23,184 nt of DNA, from assembly GCA_009775365.1 (NCBI GenBank), contig VSPM01000041.1:1-23184 (forward strand), written 5' to 3'. Origin of the DNA: Muribaculaceae bacterium. GTDB taxonomy: Bacteria; Bacteroidota; Bacteroidia; Bacteroidales; Muribaculaceae. The translations under genes and the position numbers were made by a program. Positions within the stretch are counted from its first letter, which is position 1, and each line of letters opens with the position of its first letter. Below the pieces are notes generated by a model, which saw nothing but the letters and a program-made list of their open reading frames with translations, made no database searches and was not told the DNA's origin. Below are positions 7,493-15,270 of this stretch, one piece after another.

Positions 7493-9700
7493 TCACTTTG
7501 CTGTGAGGCGGAGCACACGCGAAGCATAGTCGTTGCGCTTGTTCCAGTCCACATTATGGCTCAGAGGCATTTCAAGGCCGTTCGACATCAGGAAGCGTCC
7601 GGTGAAGGCTTTCCCTTCGTAGGGGAGGGGCTCATTGTCCACACGGTTGAGCTCTGTCACAACATATGTCTTGTCGGGGTCAAGGCCGGCCATCTTCACG
7701 CGAGGCAACTGCTGGTTAACAAACTGCTCTGTCTTCCACCAATAATACACTGCGTCATTCTTGTCGGGCGCAACATACATCAGCGAGGCCGCACCCTTGC
7801 CGTCATAAGGAGAGAGAAGGCGATAAAGGTCGCCGAGCTGCACCACGTCGCGCACCAATTTGTAGTCTTCGATAGCCTTGCGTGTCTGCTCCTTCTCCTC
7901 GGCAGTCATGTCTTTCGGCTGAATCTCCATTCCGAGACGGCCGCTCATGGCCACGTCAGTGCGAAATTTCAGAGGAACTATGCGGTTGGTCTGATGGTTG
8001 GGAGAAGCCGATATATGAGAGGCCATGGCAATAGCAGGGAAGAAGTAGCTTGTGCCCCACTGCATATATATGCGCTGCAAAGCGTCGGTGTTGTCGCTCA
8101 CCCAGAACTCGTCGAAATAAGGCAGCACGCCCCAGTTGGCCCTGCCGCCGCCACTGGCGCAAGCCTGGATGGTCACATCAGGATATTTCTCTCTGATTCT
8201 CTCCACAGCCGCTGTGAAGCCCTTATGATAGTCAATATACAAGTGGCTCTGATTGTCGGCAGTGAGATACTGCGACCCGTGGTTCATGATCGGAGCGTTG
8301 GCATCCCATTTGATATAGTCGATCTCAGGATATTTTGTCATGAGAGTGTCAACCACATTAAAAACGAAATCCTGCACCTTGGGATTGGCAAGGTCGAGCA
8401 CAAGCTGCGTGCCGCCGCGCCCTTCAATGGCATCACGCTTCGGAGCCTTTATCACATATTCCGGATGTTCCTCATAAAGTTCTGAGGCAGAGTTGGTCAT
8501 CTCCGGCTCAATCCATATGCCGAATTTTATGCCACGCTCTTTAGCGGCGTCGCAAAGCCCCTTGATGCCGTTAGGGAGTTTATTGGTGTCTACAGTCCAG
8601 TCGCCAAGAGAGGTAGAATCGTTGTTGCGAGGATATTTCACGCCGAACCAGCCGTCGTCCATAACAAAGAGCTCTCCGCCCATGTCGGCGATATCTGTCA
8701 TCATCTGCTTCATTCCCTCCTCGTTGATGTCGAAATAGACGCCTTCCCAGCTGTTGAGAAGAATCTTTCTTGGAGTGTTGCCGTGAGCCAGGCGATAGTC
8801 GCGCCCCCACTTGTGGAAATTGCGGCTTGCCCCGCCAAGGCCCTCTTCAGAATATGTCAGAGCCAGAGGAGGAGTGGCGAAAGTCTCCCCTTTCTTCAGG
8901 TGATAGGCAGAGTTTTCTTCATTGATGCCGGCAAAGAAATGATGGTAGTCGCTGTCGTCGGTGTCGAACATCAACTTATAGTTGCCGCCATAGCAGAGAG
9001 CGGCCCCTATCACTCGCCCTTCATTCTCGCGCCCTTTTCCGTCAAGCGAAATCATCACCTCGCCATGGGAAGTGTGAGAATTGCGCACACCGTCTTTATT
9101 CTTTATCATCTTCACGCCGTGGGGAAGGGGGGCCTCCTCAAGTTTACCCTCGTTGGCCCATGAGCCATAAAACTGCGACACATGCACATCGCTTCGGCGC
9201 ACCGGAAGATAGCCCGACATGAACCGGTTGAGAGTGACGTCACCCTTCTCATTATGGGTGGTCTCTGTCCAGGTCTCGATCACATCTTCTCCGGGGAATG
9301 TGCGATAGTTCACATCTATTGTAAGAGGATATACACGGTCGGTCATGGTCACTGTAGTCACTTCAGAGCCGTCGGCGTCCTTGCGTGTTTTCACACCTGA
9401 CACAGCCATGTCAAGGGTCATATTTCCGTCGGCATGCACAGCACTCATCGCGGCCTCCTTTTCAGGCCAGAGGCCATACACGGGATACGCGTTAAAATTG
9501 GGGATGCCCGCAGCCTTCAGGCTCTCCATGTCGACGGCAGTAAGGGCATTGCCGTAATACACAAACTTCAGGGGGTCGCCGTTGGTAGCCTCGAGCACTA
9601 ACGATGTCTTCGGTGTTGACACATGCACTGTCTCAGCCATAATTATTGACGGAGAAAATAGTGCAGAGACTCCGAAAGCCATACACAAAACTTTATTCAT
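7493..9700 (-). CDS. GH36 alpha-galactosidase, secreted
   Basis: 735 aa with a signal peptide of about 22 residues (MNKVLCMAFGVSALFSPSIIMA). An N-terminal beta-supersandwich (about 25-300; includes VYGLWPEKEA and FPGEDVIETWTE) is followed by the (beta/alpha)8 barrel with LLNSWEGVYFD, MDDGWFG, YIKWDAN (nucleophile Asp466), CASGGGR and FWVSDNTD (acid/base Asp536), then a C-terminal beta domain. All these are standard GH36 landmarks, and the length fits the family. It hydrolyses terminal alpha-1,6-galactosides such as melibiose, raffinose or galactomannan side chains, probably in the periplasm. It stands alone, converging on the CorC-like gene. A TAATTTTG -7-like box lies at 9878-9885 on minus, but without a clear -33 partner. 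Confidence 0.95.
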   Translation of the reverse strand: MNKVLCMAFGVSALFSPSIIMAETVHVSTPKTSLVLEATNGDPLKFVYYGNALTAVDMESLKAAGIPNFNAYPVYGLWPEKEAAMSAVHADGNMTLDMAVSGVKTRKDADGSEVTTVTMTDRVYPLTIDVNYRTFPGEDVIETWTETTHNEKGDVTLNRFMSGYLPVRRSDVHVSQFYGSWANEGKLEEAPLPHGVKMIKNKDGVRNSHTSHGEVMISLDGKGRENEGRVIGAALCYGGNYKLMFDTDDSDYHHFFAGINEENSAYHLKKGETFATPPLALTYSEEGLGGASRNFHKWGRDYRLAHGNTPRKILLNSWEGVYFDINEEGMKQMMTDIADMGGELFVMDDGWFGVKYPRNNDSTSLGDWTVDTNKLPNGIKGLCDAAKERGIKFGIWIEPEMTNSASELYEEHPEYVIKAPKRDAIEGRGGTQLVLDLANPKVQDFVFNVVDTLMTKYPEIDYIKWDANAPIMNHGSQYLTADNQSHLYIDYHKGFTAAVERIREKYPDVTIQACASGGGRANWGVLPYFDEFWVSDNTDALQRIYMQWGTSYFFPAIAMASHISASPNHQTNRIVPLKFRTDVAMSGRLGMEIQPKDMTAEEKEQTRKAIEDYKLVRDVVQLGDLYRLLSPYDGKGAASLMYVAPDKNDAVYYWWKTEQFVNQQLPRVKMAGLDPDKTYVVTELNRVDNEPLPYEGKAFTGRFLMSNGLEMPLSHNVDWNKRNDYASRVLRLTAK

Positions 9701-10024
9701 TGTTGATGATATTATGATATATGATTATTATGTCAGGTTATATTGCCGGAATAAACAGACCGGATTTCATGATATTCTGATTCTTCCGGATGGCTTGGCC
9801 GCGAACTTTTGCCGGATGTGTTTTTGATAAAATTTCAGACAAGGCAACCAACTTTATGCCATCGGTTATTATCATTGCAAAATTAATGCCAAAACACAGA
9901 TAAAAAAAGCATTATAATACCCCTTTGTTTGCTTTTCTTACCCCTCAGCACAATTCACGCCTGAAAATGTCAGTTATTATTACACAATCTATTGAGTTTT
10001 TAACATTTACATAAATCGATTAAC
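9701..10024. other. Divergent intergenic region without a gene
   Basis: 324 bp between the GH36 gene (minus) and the truncated esterase gene (plus). It holds a TAATTTTG box on minus (9878-9885), which would give a leader of about 170 nt for the GH36 mRNA. I saw no -33 match at the right distance, no RNA gene and no inverted repeat of note. Confidence 0.4.
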
Positions 10025-10465
10025 ATGAAAAATATATTCCTTTCGCTGACATTCTTATTTGTATTCTCCGTGTCGGGAGCCACGTCTCCTGTCGAAATCA
10101 AAGTGTGGCCCGAAGGAGCCCCGAAAGAGAACAGGCTCTCCTCTGCCGACATGCGTTCTGATGGTGATTTTCTGATAGGCGTGTCGGAAGCGGAACTATT
10201 GGTCTATCCCGCCGAAAATCCCAACGGCACAGCAATAATGATGTGTCCCGGTGGTGGCTATTACGGGCTGGCAATGGGGCATGAGGGGAAAGACATGGCC
10301 CCGTGGCTCAACGACATGGGAATAACCTACGCGATATTGAAATACAGAATGCCGAACGGGCATCATGAAGTGCCCCTCCCTGACGCGGAGCAGGCCATGC
10401 GAATTTTGAGGGAAAGGAGCTCCGAATGGGGCATCAATCCGAACTCTATCGGCGTGATGGAATGA
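10025..10465 (+). pseudogene. Alpha/beta-hydrolase esterase (BD-FAE/acetyl-xylan-esterase type), truncated at the nucleophile elbow
   Basis: Starts as a normal secreted esterase: signal peptide (MKNIFLSLTFLFVFSVSGA), then EIKVWPEGAPKEN, the oxyanion-hole segment MMCPGGGYYGLAMGHEGKDM, YAILKYRMPNGHHEVPLPDA and GINPNSIGVM. In the family the next residues form the Gly-x-Ser-Ala-Gly-Gly elbow with the catalytic Ser. Here GVM is followed by Glu and a TGA stop, and the same frame then reads SVAGQLKKH before a terminator begins 28 nt after the stop. So the elbow is corrupted, and the catalytic Ser, Asp and His are all missing. 146 aa remain of a normal length near 280-300. It is almost certainly a dead gene with a deleted 3' half. 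Confidence 0.82.
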
Positions 10466-10492
10466 AGTGTTGCCGGCCAGCTGAAAAAACAC

Positions 10493-10531
10493 CGGGAGGC
10501 GCGATTCCTTTTCACGGACATGCGCCTCCCG
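10493..10531. terminator. Bidirectional Rho-independent terminator
   Basis: CGGGAGGCGC (10493-10502) pairs with GCGCCTCCCG (10522-10531) around a 19-nt loop. On plus the tail is TTATTTTTTG; on minus it is GTGTTTTTTCAG. It serves the end of the pepP-gluQ operon on minus and the broken esterase on plus. Confidence 0.85.
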
Positions 10532-10550
10532 TTATTTTTTGAAAGACATT

Positions 10551-11522
10551 TCAGTCAAGATTAATTGAAGAAGCATCCCTAAGCGCGCTCCAGGAGAATA
10601 ACGGAAGAAGCCCTTCCGCCGATATAGGGAACGGCTCCGGGAGAATCCCTGCCACATAAGCCATATAACCTATGAGATGAGAAGGAGTGTAGTCTTTGCG
10701 AAGCTCCTCCATACTCATAGACCGGTCTCGCTTAGACAGCCGCTGAACGGATGAATTGCACAAGAGGGGGACATGCGCAAATTCCGGAGGCTCCAGGCCG
10801 AGCAGCCTGTAAAGATATATCTGCTGGGCGGAAGAGAGAAGAAGATCGCTGCCCCTCACCACCTCTTTCACGCCCATAAGCGCATCATCCACCACTACAG
10901 CCAGCTGATATGCCCATGCGCCGTCGGCGCGGCGAAGCACAAAGTCGCCGCAATGACGGGCCAGATTCACGCTTTGAGCCCCATATAGCCGGTCGTTGAA
11001 CCGTATCTCCTCATCCGGCACGAAAAGCCTTGTGGCCCTCTCTCTGCGGGTCTCATCTGCCATGCCGGAGCGCGCAGACGACATTGCATCGACAGCGCGG
11101 CGCTCTGTTTCTCCAAGGTTGCGCGGACGGCAAGTTCCGGCATACACCACACGTCCGTCGGTTTCATGAGGCGCCTGAGTGGCCATGATGTCAGCCCGCG
11201 TGCAATAGCATGGATATGTAAGCCCTGTTTCAGTCAGCCTCCGGAGAGCCTCTTCATACACATTGCCCCTCTCGCTCTGCAGATAAGGGCCGTTGCTCCC
11301 TTTGCCGCCTATTCCACCTTCATCCCAATCAAGCCCGAGCCAGAGAAGGTCATCCTCTATCTGCCGGGCATATTCCATACGAGAACGCTGCGGGTCGAGA
11401 TCCTCGACCCGCAGTATCCATCTGCCGCCCGACTTCTTGGCAGAAAGCCACGAAATCAGAGCGGTGAAAACATTTCCAAGGTGCATTCTCCCGGAAGGGG
11501 AGGGGGCGAAGCGCCCCGTCAT
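10551..11522 (-). CDS. gluQ: Glutamyl-Q tRNA(Asp) synthetase
   Basis: 323 aa, about two thirds the size of a glutamyl-tRNA synthetase and lacking an anticodon-binding domain, as expected for GluQRS (YadB). The start MTGRFAPSPSGRMHLGNVFT holds the class-I HIGH-like signature (HLGN). The zinc site of the paralogue is visible: Cys105 and Cys107 in CYC, Tyr127, and Cys131 in YAGTCR. A KMSKS-like LSKRD lies near residue 256. The enzyme charges glutamate onto the queuosine base of tRNA-Asp, without tRNA-Glu, in the cytoplasm. Its ATG overlaps the TGA of pepP upstream (ATGA, 11519-11522), so the two are translationally coupled. The terminator at 10493-10531 ends the operon. Confidence 0.92.
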   Translation of the reverse strand: MTGRFAPSPSGRMHLGNVFTALISWLSAKKSGGRWILRVEDLDPQRSRMEYARQIEDDLLWLGLDWDEGGIGGKGSNGPYLQSERGNVYEEALRRLTETGLTYPCYCTRADIMATQAPHETDGRVVYAGTCRPRNLGETERRAVDAMSSARSGMADETRRERATRLFVPDEEIRFNDRLYGAQSVNLARHCGDFVLRRADGAWAYQLAVVVDDALMGVKEVVRGSDLLLSSAQQIYLYRLLGLEPPEFAHVPLLCNSSVQRLSKRDRSMSMEELRKDYTPSHLIGYMAYVAGILPEPFPISAEGLLPLFSWSALRDASSINLD

Positions 11523-12892
11523 CGCATAGCCTCCACCTCTTCTGTGGTGAGCGGAATCTTCTTTCCGAGGCGTCGCGCTCCGGTTTCGGTTATGAGATAA
11601 TCCTCCTCATTGCGGAGCCCGCTGAAGTCTTTCCATTTCTCAACCTCGTCATAGTTGATGAAATCCTCAAACTTGTGCTGTCCGCGCCAGAGGTCGATAA
11701 GTTCGGGTATGAAATAGATGCCCGGCTCTATTGTGTGTACGAATCCCGGCTCCAGCGGACGGGCAAGTCGCAGCGACTTGCGCCCGAACTGTGTGCTCTT
11801 AGGCTGTCCGTCATATCCAACCCACACTTCGCCAAGGTTCTCCATGTCGTGCACGTCAAGGCCCATCATGTGGCCGAGCCCGCAAGGATAGAACATGGCA
11901 TGAGCACCGGCCTCCACAGCCTCTGCCGGGTCTCCCTTCATGATTCCAAGCTGTTTAAGCCCGTCGCACACCACGCGGCACGACAGCTCATAAACATCTT
12001 TGAACGGCACACCCGGCTTCAGGGCACCGACTGCGGCAAGATGAGAAGCCACCTGTATGTCGTAAATCTCCTTCTGGCGTGCAGTGAACTTGGGGTCTAC
12101 ACATATTGTAGACGACATGTCGCCGGCATAGCCCATTTCTGTTTCAGCTCCGGCGTCTACGAGCAGCATCTGCCCTGACTTGGCGATGTTGCCGTGATAA
12201 TGGTTGTGAAGAGTCTGGCCGTTGACAGTGGCAATCGTCGGGAATGACAGGCGCATTCCTGCAGCCTCCGCCACTTCCTGAATCCTTGCGCTCACCTCAC
12301 ATTCCCTCATGCCGGGGCGAAGCATGCGTATGGCGGCTATGTGCATGTCGGCAGTAACGTCGCATGCCCTTTCGATTTCTGCAATCTCTTCAGCCGTCTT
12401 ATGATTGCGCATATCCACGATTGCGCGAATCATAGGTATGGAAGGTTTCTCGTCTCCCGGCTTCACGCCAAGCAGACGCAACAGCTTGAGGCTATGTGCG
12501 GCTCTATACAGGGGAAGATAGCCGATATTCTGCCCGCACTTTCCTGCCGAGGCGAGATATTTCTCAAGATCTGCAGAAGGGCGCACATCGGCCACGCCCA
12601 CCATAGCGGCCTTCTCATGGAGTGTCGGTTGCGAGCCCATCCACACTATGTCGTCGATTGTAAGCTCGTCGCCGAAAATTATCTCACGGTCATTGTCAAT
12701 GTCAATCACAGCGTTCAGCCCCGCATAAGAGAGGCCGAAATAATAAAGGAACGTAGAATCCTGGCGGAAGTGATAAGTGTTGTCGGCATAATTCATGCCC
12801 ACCTCATCGTTGCCGAGGAAGAGCAGCAATCCGCAGCCCACCTTCTCCTTGAGGGCCTTGCGGCGACCTGCGTATGTATCTTTAGAAAACAT
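11519..12892 (-). CDS. pepP: Xaa-Pro aminopeptidase (aminopeptidase P, M24B)
   Basis: 457 aa. The N-terminal AMP_N domain (1-150) begins with MFSKDTYAGRRKALKEKVGC and contains FLGNDE and FRQDSTFLYYFGL. The C-terminal pita-bread domain carries the five ligands of the di-metal site: Asp246 (VDAGAE), Asp258 (AGDMSST), His341 (GLGHMMGLDVHD), Glu389 (TIEPGIY) and Glu429 (GLRNEED). It removes N-terminal residues that precede proline in peptides, in the cytoplasm. First gene of a two-gene operon with gluQ (4-nt overlap). A promoter with good consensus lies at 12990-13021, giving a leader of about 90 nt. Confidence 0.94.
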   Translation of the reverse strand: MFSKDTYAGRRKALKEKVGCGLLLFLGNDEVGMNYADNTYHFRQDSTFLYYFGLSYAGLNAVIDIDNDREIIFGDELTIDDIVWMGSQPTLHEKAAMVGVADVRPSADLEKYLASAGKCGQNIGYLPLYRAAHSLKLLRLLGVKPGDEKPSIPMIRAIVDMRNHKTAEEIAEIERACDVTADMHIAAIRMLRPGMRECEVSARIQEVAEAAGMRLSFPTIATVNGQTLHNHYHGNIAKSGQMLLVDAGAETEMGYAGDMSSTICVDPKFTARQKEIYDIQVASHLAAVGALKPGVPFKDVYELSCRVVCDGLKQLGIMKGDPAEAVEAGAHAMFYPCGLGHMMGLDVHDMENLGEVWVGYDGQPKSTQFGRKSLRLARPLEPGFVHTIEPGIYFIPELIDLWRGQHKFEDFINYDEVEKWKDFSGLRNEEDYLITETGARRLGKKIPLTTEEVEAMR

Positions 12893-12989
12893 CTCAGTTA
12901 GGTATTTATTTCAGGTTAAAAAATCATATTGCCGCCGTCCGGACATAAGCCCGGCCATGCACGGGCCACATTCATCCGGAAGCATTTCG

Positions 12990-13021
12990 CAAATATAGTC
13001 ATATTTTTTTTATGTCGGCAA
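12990..13021 (-). promoter_or_regulatory. Predicted promoter of pepP-gluQ
   Basis: On minus, TTG (13019-13021), 21 nt, then TATATTTG (12990-12997), an exact match to the Bacteroidetes -7 TAnnTTTG with acceptable -33 spacing. About 98 nt upstream of the pepP ATG. Its -33 part lies at the start of the open frame that leads into the transposase remnant at 13012. Confidence 0.55.
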
Positions 13022-13245
13022 TAAAAACAATACTTCGGTTATTTTTTGTCTGCGGCAAAGATGTCTATGACATTTACCGGACATGGTTCCAGATTGAATT
13101 CTGTTTCCGAGATGGTCATCAGTTCACCGGACTGCTCGACTGTCATGCTCGCGATGAAAAGGCCCTGGATTTTGCCTACAACGCTTCGCTTGCCGCCGTC
13201 AATATCACTAAGGCACTGAGGAAGCAGACGAATGTTGTGAGATAA
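13012..13245 (+). pseudogene. DDE transposase, C-terminal remnant
   Basis: The text IYRTWFQIEFCFRDGHQFTG followed by LDFAYNASLAAVNITKAL is the C-terminal E-region of an IS4-superfamily transposase (R-x-Q-I-E-F-C-F-R-D; catalytic Glu present). Homology appears to begin near residue 18 (position about 13063). The first residues (MSAIKTILRLFFVCGKDV) look like unrelated joined sequence. The catalytic Asp residues and DNA-binding part are missing, so it is inactive. It differs from the transposase remnants at 1-277 and 14946-15030. Confidence 0.75.
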
Positions 13246-13277
13246 AAATTAAAACTATTTAGCTCGCTCGCAATGTG

Positions 13278-13314
13278 AGGGGCGTATCAAGTTAAAAAGA
13301 CTTGGTATGCCCCT
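13278..13314. terminator. Stem-loop downstream of the transposase remnant
   Basis: AGGGGCGTATCAAG (13278-13291) pairs with CTTGGTATGCCCCT (13301-13314), 14 positions with two G-T wobbles, loop of 9 nt. The tail (TTCCATTCTG) is only weakly T-rich. It could be a terminator, or part of the 3' end of the decayed IS. Confidence 0.5.
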
Positions 13315-13458
13315 TTCCATTCTGCCTCTTTCCTTACTGTTTCGATGGTTATTTTGCGGAGTCTGTTAAACTGAATGGGGATGCCAAGCATTTTATATTA
13401 TGTGACAACTTAATTAATAATGGCGATAAGTTGATTCAATCCTTAATCCGCAACCATT

Positions 13459-14712
13459 ATGAAAAACACTCAGAATCCTATAAATCCGGCCGACTCTCCT
13501 CTTCCTGAAGACCCTCAGTTCTCTCGCCCTTTCATCCCCAAAAAGCGCAACAACAAGGCAAGAATTGCCTTCATGCTGCTGTCTCTCAGCGTCACCCTGT
13601 GTGCGCTCACATATTTTGTGCTTTACCAGACCGGCCACATACACATCACACGCGAACTCGACGACGGCTCTATCTTTTCCGGATATTGGAAAATGGGCGA
13701 GCCTTTCGGGGAGGGCACGCTTGTCACTGCCGACGGCGAACTTATCGAAGGAATCTGGGGCGACGACGGACAGCTCAATTCAGGCGTGGTGGTGGCCAAG
13801 GAGTTCACATATATGGGCGGCCTGAAGAATTATCTTCCACAGGGATATGGCTCATGCCATTACAAGAACGGCGTGCGCTATCATGGATTCTGGCAAGACG
13901 GTAAGAAAAACGGACTGGGGAAAATTGTGTCGCCTAAAGGAAAAATCGGGTTCGGGCAATGGAAAGACGGGGAGCTGCCGCCGGTGCCCGGACAAAAATA
14001 TGCCCCGGGAGAGGCTGTCTATGGCATAGACGTGTCGAACCATCAGTACACAATCGACTGGGAGCAGCTTGCCTTATATGCCGACAGCGCCGGCACTGTG
14101 GAGGCCAACCGCAAGTCTTCGCAATTTCTGCAGCCTGTGCTATTCGCTATTGTAAAATCTACGGAAGGAGCCGATTGGCAGGCCGACACATATCAGCGCA
14201 ATTTCGAGGAGGCCAAACGGTGCGGAATCGTGAGAGGAGCCTACCACTTCCTCCGCCTGAGCGACATCGACGGACAAATCAAGAATTTCATCGACCACAC
14301 TGTGCTTGAACCGGGCGACCTCCCGCCTGTGCTCGACATGGAGCTCGACAAACGCGTGATGGCCAAAAACAAAGACCTTGCCTGCGAGTATGCCCACAAA
14401 TGGCTCGTCGCAATAGAGGCGCACTACGGAGTGAAGCCAATCCTATACACCTACGACTCCTACTACAACGACTATCTCAAAGACAAGGGATTTGAGGAAT
14501 ATGACTTCTTTATAGCCCGCTACAACCCTGCGACACAGCCGCGAGTGCCACACCTTGAAATATGGCAGTTCACAGAAGACGGCCACGCGGGCGGAATCTC
14601 CACAAAGGTAGACCTCGACCTCTTTATGGGAGACTATCATGAATTTGAAAAATTTATAGAAGAGAAGGGTATTCCCGACACTCCTCACCGCTCATCTTCA
14701 TCCAAGATATAA
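13459..14712 (+). CDS. Membrane-anchored MORN-repeat GH25 lysozyme
   Basis: 417 aa. Residues 1-34 are cytoplasmic, basic and Pro-rich; one membrane helix spans about 35-56 (IAFMLLSLSVTLCALTYFVL). Residues 65-170 hold MORN-like repeats: GSIFSGYWKMGEPFGEGTL, NGVRYHGFWQDGKKNGLGK, GFGQWKDGEL. The GH25 domain runs from about 187 to 400: YGIDVSNHQ (Asp191), FAIVKSTEGADW, GAYHFLR, PPVLDMEL (Asp293, Glu295), PILYTYDSYY and EIWQFTEDG. The Asp/Glu pair expected to cleave the MurNAc-GlcNAc bond of peptidoglycan is complete. The architecture suggests an inner-membrane tether with the hydrolase in the periplasm, so cell-wall remodelling is more likely than defence; that is inference. Flanked by IS remnants on both sides, with its own terminator at 14740. 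Confidence 0.92.
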   Translation: MKNTQNPINPADSPLPEDPQFSRPFIPKKRNNKARIAFMLLSLSVTLCALTYFVLYQTGHIHITRELDDGSIFSGYWKMGEPFGEGTLVTADGELIEGIWGDDGQLNSGVVVAKEFTYMGGLKNYLPQGYGSCHYKNGVRYHGFWQDGKKNGLGKIVSPKGKIGFGQWKDGELPPVPGQKYAPGEAVYGIDVSNHQYTIDWEQLALYADSAGTVEANRKSSQFLQPVLFAIVKSTEGADWQADTYQRNFEEAKRCGIVRGAYHFLRLSDIDGQIKNFIDHTVLEPGDLPPVLDMELDKRVMAKNKDLACEYAHKWLVAIEAHYGVKPILYTYDSYYNDYLKDKGFEEYDFFIARYNPATQPRVPHLEIWQFTEDGHAGGISTKVDLDLFMGDYHEFEKFIEEKGIPDTPHRSSSSKI

Positions 14713-14739
14713 TATTCTTTGTTATCATTTTTACAAGAA

Positions 14740-14779
14740 GTGGAGTTCAAGGTTTCCGTGTAGGAGCCTTGAACTCCAC
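14740..14779 (+). terminator. Rho-independent terminator of the GH25 gene
   Basis: GTGGAGTTCAAGG (14740-14752) pairs perfectly with CCTTGAACTCCAC (14767-14779), 13 bp, loop of 14 nt, followed by ATTTTTTAC. It lies 27 nt after the stop codon. Confidence 0.88.
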
Positions 14780-14910
14780 ATTTTTTACAATTATACATTG
14801 CTTCTTTTACGAGATTGGACATTAGCTAATGAATCTCATTTTAACAACCTATTATAATTCATGTTAATTTTTTGTTAACACATTGCTCGCTGTAATAAAA
14901 ATAGTCATAA

Positions 14911-14945
14911 GAGGTTGTATAAATTTTATTGATTAGGATTTTTAT
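14911..14945 (-). mobile_element. Orphan end of the IS5-type element (second copy of the 18836 end)
   Basis: 35 bp here read the same as the inward sequence from the right end of the element at 18616-18836, with 33 of 35 bases identical (GAGGTTGT..TAAATTTTATTGAT..AGGATTTTTAT). The rest of the element is missing: the next bases belong to an IS4 transposase remnant, so an end was left behind after deletion or nesting. Confidence 0.7.
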
Positions 14946-15030
14946 TTCTGACAGCTTTCACATTCATATCCTTATGTTCGCCAACGAGATACGCCCATAT
15001 CAATGCCATGCAGACCATCGCCGTAAGACA
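14946..15030 (-). pseudogene. IS4-type transposase tail, short remnant
   Basis: Minus strand reads LTAMVCMALIWAYLVGEHKD and continues MNVKAVR into the IS5-type end, where the frame stops. 18 of the first 19 residues match or are conservative to the tail at 1-60, so this is the same transposase type. Only about 28 codons remain. Confidence 0.75.
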
Positions 15031-15167
15031 TGCGAAATGCGTATCTCGAAGAGAATAAAGGGAATAAAATTGAGACCCTTTTATTTGAAGAAAACGGAGG
15101 TCGTCATAGCTTCCCCAATGGCGTTAAAGAGAAAGCCTATTATTGGCTTGATAAACACTTGAAATAG
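15027..15167 (+). pseudogene. C-terminal fragment of an unidentified protein, perhaps an alpha/beta-hydrolase
   Basis: An open frame (ATG 15030, 45 codons) reads RNAYLEENKGNKIETLLFEE, then GGRHSFPNGVKEKAYYWLDK and HLK before TAG. GGRHSFP followed by an A-x-x-W-L-D-K-H-L tail is the way many alpha/beta-hydrolase esterases end, with the catalytic His. The fragment begins exactly where the IS4 remnant ends (a stop codon precedes at 15024-15026), so the front was lost in a rearrangement. The family call is tentative. It does not look like the missing part of the esterase at 10025. Confidence 0.45.
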
Positions 15168-15270
15168 CAATTAGAGCTGCTAATAATACAATCGCAACCG
15201 CGCTCGACATGAGTGCTGAAAACAATAAAATAGTCAAGTCCTCGGCAAAGATGTCCCGGGTCTGTATTTA

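Noticed and set aside
7556..8485. Long plus-strand open frame (309 codons) opposite the GH36 gene.
   Set aside because: It is a shadow of the strongly supported GH36 gene; its translation has no domain features.
13302..13508. Open frame on plus before and into the GH25 gene, resembling a protein tail (NHYEKH).
   Set aside because: It has no recognisable homology, runs out of frame into the GH25 start, and has no plausible start; taken as chance.
13053..15255. The 13-mer CGGCAAAGATGTC occurs at 13053 and 15243, both next to IS remnants, and could suggest a common IS end.
   Set aside because: A few 13-base matches are expected by chance in 23 kb, and the flanks do not agree.
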